Shown one piece after another: positions 35,334-44,726 of a DNA stretch of 64,000 nucleotides (position 1 is its first letter; the number at the start of each line of letters is the position of its first letter). The notes under the pieces are model-generated. The model was not told where the DNA came from, did not search any database, and saw only the letters and a program-made list of their open reading frames with translations. The DNA comes from Bacillus multifaciens (GTDB lineage Bacteria > Bacillota > Bacilli > Bacillales > Bacillaceae_G): contig NZ_JAVBXD010000018.1 of the NCBI RefSeq assembly GCF_030756675.1, positions 1-64,000 on the forward strand, in the 5' to 3' direction. Both the position numbers and the translations under genes were made by a program.

Positions 35334-36679
35334 TAGTCAACTAACCCTTCTTGCTTTGCTCGTTTGTTCATCATTTGAATTTGTTTTTGCGCCGCAACCA
35401 TCGCCTCTGTTTTGCCGTAATGAAAATAGATGACATCTCCAGAAGGAGCATGACGACTGCGCCCTGCACGTCCGGCAATTTGAACGAGTGCACTTTCTGA
35501 AAACACCTGCTCTTCTGCCCCTAACACGGCTACTTGTAAATTCGAAACAGTAACACCCCGCTCTAAAATCGTTGTCGTCACTAATAAGGGAATCTCTCCT
35601 TTTCGAAACGAAGCCACTTTCTCTTTCCGCTTTGCATCTTCCGCATGCACACCTTCTATACGATGATCGATACATTTTAAAATAGAAACGATTTCTTCTA
35701 CATAACAAACATGAGGAACAAATAGAAATATAGGATATTGTCTTTCTAAATAGATGTGGAGCCATCGTAAAACGTTGGAAGGTAATGTTTTCTTTTCGAT
35801 AGATTTTCGCCAATTCCCACACCAGCGAAAAAGGGGTACAGGAAGGGGATAACGATGATAGCGAGCCGGAATAATCACACCGTTTTGTTTTCCATTACGG
35901 AGCTTTCTTTGCCACTCTTTAGACGGCGTTGCCGTCAAATAAATAAACGAAGCATTTTCTTTACTAGCAAAGCAAACAGCATATTGCAGCGTATCATCCA
36001 TCGAATAAGGAAAGGCATCAATCTCATCCACAATCATCACATCAAACGCTCTATAATAACGAAGAAGCTGATGCGTTGTCGAAATAACAAGCTGCGCATT
36101 TTTGGATAAGTCATCACTTCCACCGTATAGTGCGCAAATTGAAACAGACGGAAACACTTCTTGCAAACGCGGATAAAGTTCAAGTACAACATCCGTCCGC
36201 GGCGTGGCAATACAAATACGTTCCCCGCGGCGCAGCGCTTCTTCAATACCATGAAATAACATCTCTGTTTTCCCCGCGCCGCATACAGCCCAAACAAAAA
36301 ACGATTCTTTTCGCTTTACCGCCTGGACAATCCCGTCTGCAGCTCTGTGCTGCCCTTCTGATAACTGACCGTCCCACTTCAAACAATTCAGGGTCACTTC
36401 GTTTTGTATCGGACCAGTCCAGCGAACAAGCTCTGTACACTCACTCACCCTTCCCATCATGATACATTTCCGGCAATACGTACACACCGCACGGCAGCGA
36501 TAGCATAAAAATGAAAAAAATAATCGCCGCTCTTTATTTCCGCAGCGCTGACACAGATAACGAGAGTTTTTCCTTACAACACCTTTCTCATAACGAATAT
36601 AACCTTTCCGCTCCAACTGATACAGTTCTTCTTTCGATACAGATACTTCCTCTAACAGTAATTGACGACCTTCTAGCAT
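35333..36679 (-). CDS. comFA: Competence DNA-uptake helicase ComFA
   Basis: A 448-residue DEAD-box ATPase that helps drive transforming DNA into the cell. The N-terminal zinc finger has CQRCGN and CYRCRAVCTYCRKC. Walker A is AVCGAGKTEM, Walker B MIVDEIDAF (DEID), motif III TATPS and motif VI QIAGRAGR. GGGGGGAG precedes the ATG. It forms an operon with comFC through a one-base overlap. I saw no clear ComK box directly upstream. Confidence 0.95.
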   Translation of the reverse strand: MLEGRQLLLEEVSVSKEELYQLERKGYIRYEKGVVRKNSRYLCQRCGNKERRLFFSFLCYRCRAVCTYCRKCIMMGRVSECTELVRWTGPIQNEVTLNCLKWDGQLSEGQHRAADGIVQAVKRKESFFVWAVCGAGKTEMLFHGIEEALRRGERICIATPRTDVVLELYPRLQEVFPSVSICALYGGSDDLSKNAQLVISTTHQLLRYYRAFDVMIVDEIDAFPYSMDDTLQYAVCFASKENASFIYLTATPSKEWQRKLRNGKQNGVIIPARYHRYPLPVPLFRWCGNWRKSIEKKTLPSNVLRWLHIYLERQYPIFLFVPHVCYVEEIVSILKCIDHRIEGVHAEDAKRKEKVASFRKGEIPLLVTTTILERGVTVSNLQVAVLGAEEQVFSESALVQIAGRAGRSRHAPSGDVIYFHYGKTEAMVAAQKQIQMMNKRAKQEGLVD

Positions 36680-36740
36680 CTCACTCCCCCCTTTCTGCTT
36701 TTACTATAAAAGCATGGAAAGAGTTTGTAAAAAATCAAAA

Positions 36741-36780
36741 AAGCCGATAACCTACTCTTAAAATAGTAAGCTATCGACTT
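36741..36780 (-). terminator. Terminator of the CwlO-like gene
   Basis: A 16-bp stem with three G-U pairs (AAGTCGATAGCTTACT with AGTAGGTTATCGGCTT on the minus strand) is followed by TTTTTTGATTTTTT. Confidence 0.8.
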
Positions 36781-36809
36781 TATACACGTATTTTATTTGA
36801 TTATAAATC

Positions 36810-37979
36810 TTAGAATCTACCGTATCCTAAGAAATGTTTTTTGTTATAAGAGCTACTCAAATCAGAGTATCCAATTCCGCTATCACCAGCGTGAATCATT
36901 TGTCCGTTACCAGCATAAATACCGATATGAGATGGACCTGCTTTATACGTACCTTGGAAAAATACTAAATCACCTGGTTGTGGATCGCTAATGTGCGTCG
37001 TAGAATTCCAATATCCATTTACATCTTGACGACCTACGCCGTAAACGTAAGAAATGAAACCACTGCAGTCAAATCCACCGTTAGATGGGCTTGCGCTACC
37101 CCAAACATATGGCATACCAAGGTATTGTTCCGCTTTTCCAATTATACCACCCTTAGGAGCTGGAGTATCTTTGACTTCTTTTACTGGCTTAGGTTTCTCT
37201 TGTCCGCTACCATTATTTGCTGGCTGTTGTTGTGCTGGTTGTACTGGTTTCTCAGCTAAACTTTGTAAGTATAGAGCTTGCTTTTCTAAGTCTTTTAATT
37301 GACCTTCTGTGCTAGACATTCCATTTACAACCGTTTGCATTTTTGCACTTAACTCATCTACTGCTGCTTGCTTTTTCGCTTTTTCAACATCAAGTTCTTT
37401 TTTCGCAGTTTCAATTTTCGCTTGTGCATCTTTTAATTCTTTTTGTTTTTCTTTAATAAGTGCTACGTCTTTTTTCACTTTTTCTTGATCACTTTGTTGC
37501 GTTTTCATAATGTCTTCGTCAGACTCAAGAATTTGTGAAACAGAAGTTAAACGATCGATTAAATCTGCAAGACTTTTAGAGTTTACAACTACTTCTGTTA
37601 CAACGTTCGTATTTGGCTTCTCTTGAAGAGCAACTAAACGTTTCTTTAACAGTTCTTCACGCTGTGCAATTTTTGTTTGTAAATCTGCAATCTCTTTATC
37701 TTTTTGTTCAATTGTTTTTTGCGCTTCTTCTACTTGCTTTACCGTCTCAGCAAGTTTCGCTTCGTTCTCTTGAACAGACTTATCTAATCCTTGAACTGTC
37801 TTCTTTAATTCATCCATTTGTTTTTGGATTTCATCACGTTCTTGTTGTTGTTTATGTAAAGTGTCTTTTTGTTGTTGAATTTGTGTATTTACATCTTCAG
37901 CAAATGCGTTTGGTGTTACTACTGAAAACATCATAAATCCTGCAGCTAATGCGCAAGATGCGATTTTAATTTTTTTCAT
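36810..37979 (-). CDS. CwlO-like NlpC/P60 peptidoglycan endopeptidase
   Basis: A 389-residue secreted wall hydrolase. The signal peptide ends at NAFA-ED (residues 25-29). A long coiled coil (about residues 30-240) follows, then a Gln/Pro/Lys linker and the NlpC/P60 domain with the nucleophile in GGFDCSGFISYVY and the histidine in SHIGIYAGNG. This layout (coiled coil plus NlpC/P60) is that of CwlO and PcsB, D,L-endopeptidases activated by FtsEX. Two WalR-type boxes lie upstream. The gene is transcribed alone. Confidence 0.9.
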   Translation of the reverse strand: MKKIKIASCALAAGFMMFSVVTPNAFAEDVNTQIQQQKDTLHKQQQERDEIQKQMDELKKTVQGLDKSVQENEAKLAETVKQVEEAQKTIEQKDKEIADLQTKIAQREELLKKRLVALQEKPNTNVVTEVVVNSKSLADLIDRLTSVSQILESDEDIMKTQQSDQEKVKKDVALIKEKQKELKDAQAKIETAKKELDVEKAKKQAAVDELSAKMQTVVNGMSSTEGQLKDLEKQALYLQSLAEKPVQPAQQQPANNGSGQEKPKPVKEVKDTPAPKGGIIGKAEQYLGMPYVWGSASPSNGGFDCSGFISYVYGVGRQDVNGYWNSTTHISDPQPGDLVFFQGTYKAGPSHIGIYAGNGQMIHAGDSGIGYSDLSSSYNKKHFLGYGRF

Positions 37980-38074
37980 TATGTTCTACACCGCTTTCTT
38001 TTTTCTTATTTTCCCGAATTTATCTAATAAATTTATACCATAATTACCAATGTTTTTTTGTAATGTTACGCTTT

Positions 38075-38091
38075 TGTAAAAGAAATGTAAT
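38075..38091 (+). promoter_or_regulatory. Candidate WalR box 1
   Basis: TGTAAA-AGAAA-TGTAAT fits the WalR consensus TGTWAH-N5-TGTWAH at every position. It lies about 100 bases upstream of the CwlO-like start but reads on the strand opposite to the gene. Confidence 0.5.
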
Positions 38092-38200
38092 ATTATGCTT
38101 GTAGTTTTTTGACATTTCTGTTCTAATCTTGTTTTTTATTGTAGAGAAACAAGGAAATGAAACGATAATCCTTTTTCCTTTGTCGGACAATTTCAGTTAT

Positions 38201-38217
38201 TTTACAAAAATGTAACA
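38201..38217 (-). promoter_or_regulatory. Candidate WalR box 2
   Basis: On the minus strand TGTTAC-ATTTT-TGTAAA fits TGTWAH-N5-TGTWAH fully and has the same orientation as the CwlO-like gene, about 230 bases upstream of its start. No other recognisable element lies in 37980-38360. Confidence 0.6.
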
Positions 38218-38364
38218 TATTCAAACTCCCTTATTATTACATAGAATAATTTACCAGTCCACCCTTTCCCTTCATTATATATATAAAATTATTAGGATTT
38301 TACAATATACCATTCACTACTACGCACGACCTAATGCCCAATTTGTATTTATAAAAAAATAAAA

Positions 38365-38388
38365 AGTACAAGAGCACTCTCTTGCACT
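38365..38388 (-). terminator. Terminator of the HxlR regulator gene
   Basis: AGTACAAGAG and CTCTTGCACT form a 10-bp stem (one G-U pair) with a 4-base loop; TTTTTATTTTTTT follows on the minus strand. Confidence 0.8.
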
Positions 38389-38443
38389 TTCTATAAAATC
38401 TAAAGTGGTTCAGCGAACTCATACTCCATACAATTTCACTTTA

Positions 38444-38758
38444 TTAATGAACCCATTTCTCTGCCCATTTTTGCACTTCTTGCATGACACTCTCTAGCGC
38501 TTTCCCTTTATCTGTTAAACCATATTCAATACGTACTGGCACTTCTGGATAAACGGCACGCACAACGATTCCTTCACTCTCTAATTCCTTTAAACGCTCT
38601 GATAACATACGATCACTCATATTTGGAATAATATCAGCAATTTCGCGAAATCGTTTCGGTTCTTCTAATAATGATTTAATAATTAAACCTGTCCACTTTT
38701 TACTAAGAAGTGTAAAAGCAGATTCGAACTTTGGACATAAACACGGATTATGTTCCAT
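38444..38758 (-). CDS. HxlR-family transcriptional regulator
   Basis: A 104-residue winged-helix regulator. The pattern KKWTGLIIKSLLEEPKRFREI, NMSDRMLSERLKELESEGIV and VRIEYGLTDKGK is that of HxlR proteins. Two cysteines near the N-terminus (CLCPKFE) recall redox-sensing members such as HypR, where such a Cys forms a disulphide. The ATG at 38758 has AGAGGTG upstream; the longer frame has no support. No target gene lies next to it, so the regulated function is unknown. Confidence 0.88.
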   Translation of the reverse strand: MEHNPCLCPKFESAFTLLSKKWTGLIIKSLLEEPKRFREIADIIPNMSDRMLSERLKELESEGIVVRAVYPEVPVRIEYGLTDKGKALESVMQEVQKWAEKWVH

Positions 38759-38839
38759 ATGTTTCACCTCTTCTTTATTATAAAATAGTTTCTTATAAAA
38801 AGTAAGTTGTATCACTTATTTTTTATATTTTTACCAAAA

Positions 38840-38864
38840 AAGCTCTCTACTTGAAAGAGAGCTT
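38840..38864 (-). terminator. degV terminator
   Basis: AAGCTCTCT pairs with AGAGAGCTT (9 bp, 7-base loop); TTTTTT follows on the minus strand. Confidence 0.8.
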
Positions 38865-38873
38865 CATTTTTTA

Positions 38874-39716
38874 TTATTTTGTATACCATCCTAATCCAAG
38901 CGAACCTTCACCTAAATGTGTACCAATTACCGGTCCGAAATAACCAATTCGGAATTCAACATGCGGGTATTGTTCTTTCAATTCTTGTGCCCATTCTTTT
39001 GCTTCTTCTTCGCGATTTGCATGAATAATAACCGCTTCCATTGGGACCCCTTTGCTTGCTTGTTCATCAAAGACTTCTACAATACGTTTTAACGCTTTTT
39101 TACGCGTACGGATTTTTTCAAATGGAATAATAATTTTATCACGGAAATATAATACCGGTTTCACTTGCAATAAACTTCCAATAAATGCTTGTGCACTATT
39201 TAAACGGCCGCCGCGCTGCAAATGGTGTAAATCATCAACAACGAAGTACGCATCTATCATTTTCTTCATTTCATCAAAACGAGCAAGAATCTCTTCCGGA
39301 CTTTTTCCTTCACTCGCCATTTTTGCACCTTCACGTGCATAAAATCCTTGTACTTCACAGCTAATTTCTGAGTCGTATGTATATACGTCTACTCCTTCTA
39401 CCATTTGACCAGCTGTCGTTGCCGTCTGATATGTACCACTAATGCCGCTAGAAAGATGTACACTAATCACCGCATCATACTCTTTCCCTAGCTCTTCAAA
39501 TAATTTAACAAACTCCCCAATAGCTGGTTGCGATGTCTTCGGCAGTTCTTCTTGCTCCCTGACTTTCTCATAAAAATCTTCAGCTGTAATTTCCACTTCT
39601 TCTTGATAAGATTCATTTCCGAAAATAACATTCAAAGGAATCATATGTATATGTAATTCTTCACGTACATGTTTGGGTATATATGCCGTACTATCGGTTA
39701 CAATAGCTATTTTCAT
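38874..39716 (-). CDS. DegV family fatty-acid-binding protein
   Basis: A 280-residue DegV protein. Signature blocks are KIAIVTDSTAYIP at the N-terminus, TSQPAIGEF, HLSSGISGTYQTA (lipid carboxylate site) and RGGRLNSAQAF. The family binds fatty acids for the FakA/FakB kinase system or related lipid use. The start at 39716 has TAAGGTAGG upstream; the longer frame adds an unsupported 21 residues. In B. subtilis a degV gene also lies in this comF-tagO neighbourhood. Confidence 0.92.
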   Translation of the reverse strand: MKIAIVTDSTAYIPKHVREELHIHMIPLNVIFGNESYQEEVEITAEDFYEKVREQEELPKTSQPAIGEFVKLFEELGKEYDAVISVHLSSGISGTYQTATTAGQMVEGVDVYTYDSEISCEVQGFYAREGAKMASEGKSPEEILARFDEMKKMIDAYFVVDDLHHLQRGGRLNSAQAFIGSLLQVKPVLYFRDKIIIPFEKIRTRKKALKRIVEVFDEQASKGVPMEAVIIHANREEEAKEWAQELKEQYPHVEFRIGYFGPVIGTHLGEGSLGLGWYTK

Positions 39717-39967
39717 TTTCGTACCTACCTTATAAACAGTTTTATTATTTATTGTACATGAAAATGAAAAAAGGTGCATTAACTGACGAAAACGAGAAAA
39801 AAATTATAAACACTATTTCAACAATTTACAACACAAAAATTCAAATTATAATAGAAAGAGCTAAATTTCTGCAAAAAAGATTTGAAACTCCAAACTAGCC
39901 CTTTTAGAATAAAAAGTACTGGTAATTTATCCCGCTTTAATCGACATTCAACTCGGGATTAGATAAA

Positions 39968-40114
39968 GTGAAACTTTAATCAGTGGGGGTTTTCTTCACC
40001 CCCCACTGATTATTAGTTGAACCAATCGGGCTTTTACGGGCAGTTTATCTCCCACCTAACTTCTTTGCTTTTGTCAAATTTTGAGGTGGGAGTATTACTG
40101 CCCGTTAATGCGGG
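39968..40114 (+). mobile_element. bcr1-like element, full copy with ATAAA duplication
   Basis: A 147-bp element from GTGAAACTTTAATCAGTG to GTTAATGCGGG, with ATAAA at 39963-39967 and 40115-40119. Stems TCAGTGGGGG...CCCCCACTGA and GGTGGGAG with its partner are complete. It precedes the yigZ-like gene. Confidence 0.85.
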
Positions 40115-40152
40115 ATAAAAGTTGCAATTTACAAGGATAGGAGCGTGTATCA

Positions 40153-40794
40153 TTGCTATTACAATATTTCACAGTAAAGGAATATGGCGAACACGAAATA
40201 GTTATTCAAAAATCTCGCTTTATTTGCTATGTAAACCGCGCAACAACGGAAGAAGAAGCACAAGAATTTATCCAAAAGATTAAAAAACAACATTGGAACG
40301 CAACCCACAATTGCTCTGCCTACTTAATTGGCGAACATGACCAAATTCAAAAAGCAAACGATGACGGAGAGCCGAGCGGTACGGCCGGTGTACCCATTCT
40401 AGAAGTATTAAAGAAGCGTCACTTAAAAGATACTGTCGTCGTTGTCACACGCTACTTCGGGGGCATTAAACTCGGAGCGGGTGGTTTAATTCGTGCATAT
40501 GGAAAATGTACAAGTGAAGGTCTTAATCATATCGGCATCGTTGAACGAAAACTGATGCGCGTCATGAAAACGGAAATTGATTATACATTACTTGGAAAAG
40601 TTGAACATGAACTACGTAACTCTATATATGCTATTAAAGATATACATTACTTAGATCATGTTACATTCGATACGTATGTGCAGGAAGACAAAAAACAATC
40701 CTTTACAGAATGGATGATTGAAATCACAAATGGGAAATGTACAATTAACGAAGATGAGATGCTATATTTAGAACAAGATATAGCACAACAATAA
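40153..40794 (+). CDS. yvyE: YigZ/YvyE family protein (IMPACT-like)
   Basis: A 213-residue YigZ family protein. The IMPACT-type N-terminal domain carries the conserved DDGEPSGTAGVPILEVL and VVTRYFGGIKLGAGGLIRAYG; the C-terminal DUF1949 domain follows. The family has been linked to translation stress, but its role in bacteria is not settled. The start is TTG behind ATAGGAG, 9 bases away; no ATG is available before the conserved region. It lies 23 bases upstream of the LCP gene and probably forms an operon with it, as in B. subtilis. Confidence 0.9.
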   Translation: MLLQYFTVKEYGEHEIVIQKSRFICYVNRATTEEEAQEFIQKIKKQHWNATHNCSAYLIGEHDQIQKANDDGEPSGTAGVPILEVLKKRHLKDTVVVVTRYFGGIKLGAGGLIRAYGKCTSEGLNHIGIVERKLMRVMKTEIDYTLLGKVEHELRNSIYAIKDIHYLDHVTFDTYVQEDKKQSFTEWMIEITNGKCTINEDEMLYLEQDIAQQ

Positions 40795-40817
40795 ATACTA
40801 CTTAAAGGAGATTATTT

Positions 40818-42053
40818 ATGGAAGATCGTTATCATCATCTCCAGAATAGAAAAGCGAAAAAGAAAAGAAGACGCAAAGGTTTCATATTCCTCATTTTTGC
40901 TCTCCTTATCGGAGGCGGAGGAGTTTATGCTTATAATTCCTATTCTTCTTTAATGGGAATTTATAGCGGCTTACAGCACGATAAATCGAAACTCCGTACA
41001 GAAGATGTAAAAATTACGAAAGAACCATTTAGCCTTTTAATTATGGGGATTGAAGATTATGCAACAGGCGGCGAAAACGGACGAACTGATTCCTTAATGT
41101 TTGCAACAATTAATCCAAATACACAAAAAGTATCTTTAATGAGCATTCCGCGTGATTCACGTGTAACAATTGCCGGGCGTGATAAAAAAGATAAGATAAA
41201 CGCAGCTCATGCCTATGGCGGAGAAAAAATGACAAAAGACACAGTAGAAAACTTTTTAAAAGTACCTGTGGATCATTATATAAAACTAGACTTTAAAGGA
41301 TTTAAAGGTATCGTCGATGCTGTCGGCGGCGTTACAGTCGATGTTCCGTTTGATTTTTGGGAACGATCTGATGTGAACTATTACAAAAAGATTGAGTTTA
41401 AAAAAGGACAACAGCATTTAAACGGAGAAGAAGCATTAGCTTATGTTCGGATGAGAAAGCAAGATCCGAATGGTGATTTTGGGCGCGCAACTCGTCAACG
41501 TCAAGTACTTGCAGCGGTCGTACATGAATTAAACTCACCTTCTACCGTATTTAAAATAAACGATCTTGCAAAAGCAATCGGGAAATATATCAAAACAGAC
41601 ATACCTGTATCCGATGGTCTTGCACTCTATAAGAAATTTTCTGGCTTTGACGCATCTAACATTCAAACTGTAAAACTGGAAGGCGAAGATACGAAAATCG
41701 ATGGCATTTATTATTTCGTTCCAAACGAAGTAAGCGTTCAAGCAGTTCGCCAGACCTTTAATCAAAACTTAGAAAGGCAAGATCCTGCGTCAGGTACGCA
41801 AGAACAATCTGAAACAAAAGAACCGGCTAAACCAACTAACGGTCAAAATACAGAGCAAGAAAAACAAGAATCAGCTAAACCTGATCATAATTCGAATTCA
41901 CAGCAGCAAATCGAAAAACAGGAAATAACAAAACCAAATCAGAATTCGAATACACAACATAAAACCGAAAAGCAAGAAACAACGAAACCAAATCACAATT
42001 CCAATACACAAAAGACATCTCAATCCGATCAATGGCAAATGTCTCCGCACTAA
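40818..42053 (+). CDS. tagU: LytR-CpsA-Psr family wall-polymer ligase, TagU-like
   Basis: A 411-residue protein with a basic cytoplasmic N-terminus (RKAKKKRRRKG), one membrane segment (residues 21-40) and the extracellular LCP domain: IMGIEDYATGGENGRTDSLMF, SIPRDSRV and YVRMRKQDPNGDFGRATRQ. The family transfers teichoic acid or other polymers from the lipid carrier to peptidoglycan. After about residue 310 there is a low-complexity tail with three imperfect repeats around (E)KQE-x-x-KPNxNSNTQ. The name follows the tagO-lytR neighbourhood; the group has several paralogues, so it is provisional. Confidence 0.85.
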   Translation: MEDRYHHLQNRKAKKKRRRKGFIFLIFALLIGGGGVYAYNSYSSLMGIYSGLQHDKSKLRTEDVKITKEPFSLLIMGIEDYATGGENGRTDSLMFATINPNTQKVSLMSIPRDSRVTIAGRDKKDKINAAHAYGGEKMTKDTVENFLKVPVDHYIKLDFKGFKGIVDAVGGVTVDVPFDFWERSDVNYYKKIEFKKGQQHLNGEEALAYVRMRKQDPNGDFGRATRQRQVLAAVVHELNSPSTVFKINDLAKAIGKYIKTDIPVSDGLALYKKFSGFDASNIQTVKLEGEDTKIDGIYYFVPNEVSVQAVRQTFNQNLERQDPASGTQEQSETKEPAKPTNGQNTEQEKQESAKPDHNSNSQQQIEKQEITKPNQNSNTQHKTEKQETTKPNHNSNTQKTSQSDQWQMSPH

Positions 42054-42057
42054 GAAA

Positions 42058-42083
42058 AAGCTGTCTCCTTTCTAGGAGACAGC
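42058..42083. terminator. Bidirectional terminator between the LCP gene and mnaA
   Basis: AGCTGTCTCCT pairs perfectly with AGGAGACAGCT (11 bp, 4-base loop), with AAAAA before and TTTT after, between two convergent genes. Confidence 0.9.
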
Positions 42084-42102
42084 TGTTTTCTTCTAATATG
42101 CA

Positions 42103-43218
42103 TTATTTATTAAAATGTTCGACAATCGCTTTCACAATACGCTCTGACGCATAGCCATCACCGTATGGATTCGATGCTTTTGCCATTGCACTGTGTGCCT
42201 CTTTATCTGATAATAACTCATTTGCTAAGTTGAAAATTGTCTCTTCATCTGTACCAGCAAGCTTTAATGTACCTGCTTCAATACCTTCTGGACGTTCTGT
42301 TGTATCACGAAGAACAAGAACTGGCACACCAAGTGATGGCGCTTCTTCTTGCACACCGCCAGAATCCGTTAACATTAAGTATGAGCGGGCTGCAAAGTTA
42401 TGGAAATCAATTACATCAAGCGGTTCGATTAAATGAATACGATTATGCTCACCTAAAATTTCTCCTGCAATTTCACGAACAACAGGATTCATATGTACTG
42501 GATATACAACTTGTACGTCTTCATGTGTTTCAACAAGACGTTTAATTGCACGGAACATATTACGCATCGGCTCACCTAAATTTTCACGACGATGTGCTGT
42601 CATAAGAACAAGGCGATTATCTCCAATCTTCTCTAACACCGGATGTGTATACGATTCTTTTACTGTCGTTTTTAACGCATCAATTGCTGTATTTCCTGTA
42701 ATAAAAATGTTTGCCTCTTTTTTATTCTCTTGTTGTAAGTTTGTTGCAGACTTCGCTGTTGGTGCAAAATGAAGATCTGCCATTACACCAGTTAATTGAC
42801 GGTTCATTTCTTCTGGATATGGAGAATATTTATCCCATGTACGAAGGCCAGCTTCCACATGACCAACTGGAATTTGATTATAAAAGGCAGCGAGACTTGC
42901 AATAAATGTCGTTGTTGTATCACCATGTACAAGAACGATATCTGGTTTCGCTTCTTTCATAACCTTATCTAAACCTTCTAAACCACGAGTTGTAATATCA
43001 ATTAACGTTTGACGGTCTTTCATAATATTTAAATCATAATTTGGCTTAATACCAAAAATGTCTAACACTTGATCCAACATTTGACGATGTTGTGCTGTTA
43101 CAGTCACAATAGACTCAATTTGCTGTGAATGTTTTTGCAATTCTAACACGAGAGGGGCCATTTTGATAGCTTCCGGACGCGTTCCAAAAATCGTCATTAC
43201 TTTAATGCGTTCTGTCAT
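42103..43218 (-). CDS. mnaA: UDP-N-acetylglucosamine 2-epimerase (non-hydrolysing)
   Basis: A 371-residue enzyme converting UDP-GlcNAc to UDP-ManNAc for teichoic-acid linkage units or other wall polysaccharides. Conserved blocks are FGTRPEAIKMAPL, VHGDTTTTF, HVEAGLRT and LTDSGGVQEEAP. I chose ATG 43218 with GAGAGGAA 8 bases upstream over the TTG two codons earlier. It is followed downstream only by a terminator shared with the LCP gene. The gap to ugd (96 bases) leaves the operon question open. Confidence 0.95.
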   Translation of the reverse strand: MTERIKVMTIFGTRPEAIKMAPLVLELQKHSQQIESIVTVTAQHRQMLDQVLDIFGIKPNYDLNIMKDRQTLIDITTRGLEGLDKVMKEAKPDIVLVHGDTTTTFIASLAAFYNQIPVGHVEAGLRTWDKYSPYPEEMNRQLTGVMADLHFAPTAKSATNLQQENKKEANIFITGNTAIDALKTTVKESYTHPVLEKIGDNRLVLMTAHRRENLGEPMRNMFRAIKRLVETHEDVQVVYPVHMNPVVREIAGEILGEHNRIHLIEPLDVIDFHNFAARSYLMLTDSGGVQEEAPSLGVPVLVLRDTTERPEGIEAGTLKLAGTDEETIFNLANELLSDKEAHSAMAKASNPYGDGYASERIVKAIVEHFNK

Positions 43219-43314
43219 ATTCAATTCCTCTCTTCTTTCAGTTTCTCAATTCGTCATGTACCACAATACTTGTTATTATATATGAGAATCCAAAATGCCA
43301 AAAGGAAATATTTC

Positions 43315-44640
43315 CTAAAAGACATGTGAAACATTACGCTTTCGAATAACCCTTCTGCCAATGGAATAGTAATCAACCGTATATTTCTCCGCTTCTTCTA
43401 GCGCATAACAATTTCTTCCGTCAAATACAATTGCTTCATTCATAAGCTGTACATATTTCGCAATCGGATACGTTCGAATACTTTCCCACTCCGTTACAAT
43501 AAATGCGGCGTCTGCATTTAGAATTGCTTCGCTTATATCCGTGCTATACTGTACGCGATTCATAAAGATACGCTTTGCATGTAAAATCGCCTTCGGATCA
43601 TACACAATAACGTGAGCACCTCGTTCCAATAGCTGCTCAATAATGAAAAGAGATGGGGCTTCCCGTATATCATCTGTATTTGGTTTAAATGAAAGACCGA
43701 GAACAGCAACTCGTTTTCCTTGTAAATTCATGACTTTTTCAGCTTTTTCCACAAGTGAAGCTTGTTGCTTATTATTCACTTCAATGACCGCTTTTAGCAG
43801 CCTAAAATCATGAGCCACATTCCCTGCAATTTGCACAAGTGCATTTGTGTCTTTCGGAAAACAGGAACCGCCATATCCAATACCCGCTTGCAGAAAATGC
43901 GGACCAATTCGTTTATCAATCCCCATCCCAGCTGCCACTTCTGTTACATTAGCTTGTACTTTTTCACATATGTTTGAAATCTCATTGATAAAGCTAATTT
44001 TCGTTGCTAAAAAGGCATTCGATGCGTATTTAATCATCTCCGCACTACGTATATCCGTTGTAAACATTTCAATTGGCAACGTCTTATAAAGATCGGCAAC
44101 CCGATTCGCAACCTCTGTTGTTTCTGCTCCAATTATAATGCGATCGCCATGAAAGAAATCGTGCACCCCGCAGCCTTCTCGTAAAAACTCCGGATTTGAT
44201 ACAAGTTGGACACTTATATCTGTTTGTAATGACCTCTCAATCCATTCTTTCATAGCATCATTTGTTCCAACCGGAACCGTACTTTTCGTTACGACGATTA
44301 CATCTTGATTTGCATGCATCCCAATATCACAGCACACATTTATAATATGTGTTAAATTTGCAGATCCATCTAAGTAAGAAGGTGTACCAACCGCCACAAA
44401 AATATAATCAACTGCCTCGTAAGCTTCTTCTCTCTTTGAAGTAAACGATAGTTTCTGTTTCAAAACGGCATCTTCCAATAATTTTTGTAACCCTGGTTCA
44501 TATATTGGCAGTTCATTTTCTTCTAGCAACCGTATTTTTTGTTCGTTAATATCAAAACAAGTCACAGAGTGCCCAAGCGTCGCGAGTCCAACCCCTGTCA
44601 CTAACCCAACATATCCAGTACCTACCACCGTAATTTTCAT
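43315..44640 (-). CDS. ugd: UDP-glucose 6-dehydrogenase
   Basis: A 441-residue enzyme that oxidises UDP-glucose to UDP-glucuronate with NAD. The Rossmann motif GTGYVGLVTGVGLA is at residues 7-20, and the catalytic cysteine lies in GYGGSCFPKDT near residue 260. The central and C-terminal UDP-binding domains are complete. AAGGAGGTG precedes the ATG. It lies next to galE, which supplies or uses UDP-hexoses, suggesting a role in making an acidic polysaccharide such as a teichuronic acid or capsule. Confidence 0.95.
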   Translation of the reverse strand: MKITVVGTGYVGLVTGVGLATLGHSVTCFDINEQKIRLLEENELPIYEPGLQKLLEDAVLKQKLSFTSKREEAYEAVDYIFVAVGTPSYLDGSANLTHIINVCCDIGMHANQDVIVVTKSTVPVGTNDAMKEWIERSLQTDISVQLVSNPEFLREGCGVHDFFHGDRIIIGAETTEVANRVADLYKTLPIEMFTTDIRSAEMIKYASNAFLATKISFINEISNICEKVQANVTEVAAGMGIDKRIGPHFLQAGIGYGGSCFPKDTNALVQIAGNVAHDFRLLKAVIEVNNKQQASLVEKAEKVMNLQGKRVAVLGLSFKPNTDDIREAPSLFIIEQLLERGAHVIVYDPKAILHAKRIFMNRVQYSTDISEAILNADAAFIVTEWESIRTYPIAKYVQLMNEAIVFDGRNCYALEEAEKYTVDYYSIGRRVIRKRNVSHVF

Positions 44641-44695
44641 GCATACACCTCCTTCTTATGGTTCGTTTCATTTTTTAAGCTTTCGCAAAAAAACA

Positions 44696-44721
44696 AGTCA
44701 GCTGCTTACCTGCAGCTGACT
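44696..44721 (-). terminator. galE terminator
   Basis: AGTCAGCTGC pairs perfectly with GCAGCTGACT (10 bp, 6-base loop); TTGTTTTTTT follows on the minus strand. Confidence 0.85.
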
Positions 44722-44726
44722 CGTTT

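Noticed and set aside
41800-42050. Repeated Lys-Gln-Glu / Asn-Ser-Asn units at the end of the LCP gene, first read as a DNA repeat array
   Set aside because: They are in frame and form a low-complexity tail; spacing is not that of a CRISPR or non-coding tandem repeat.
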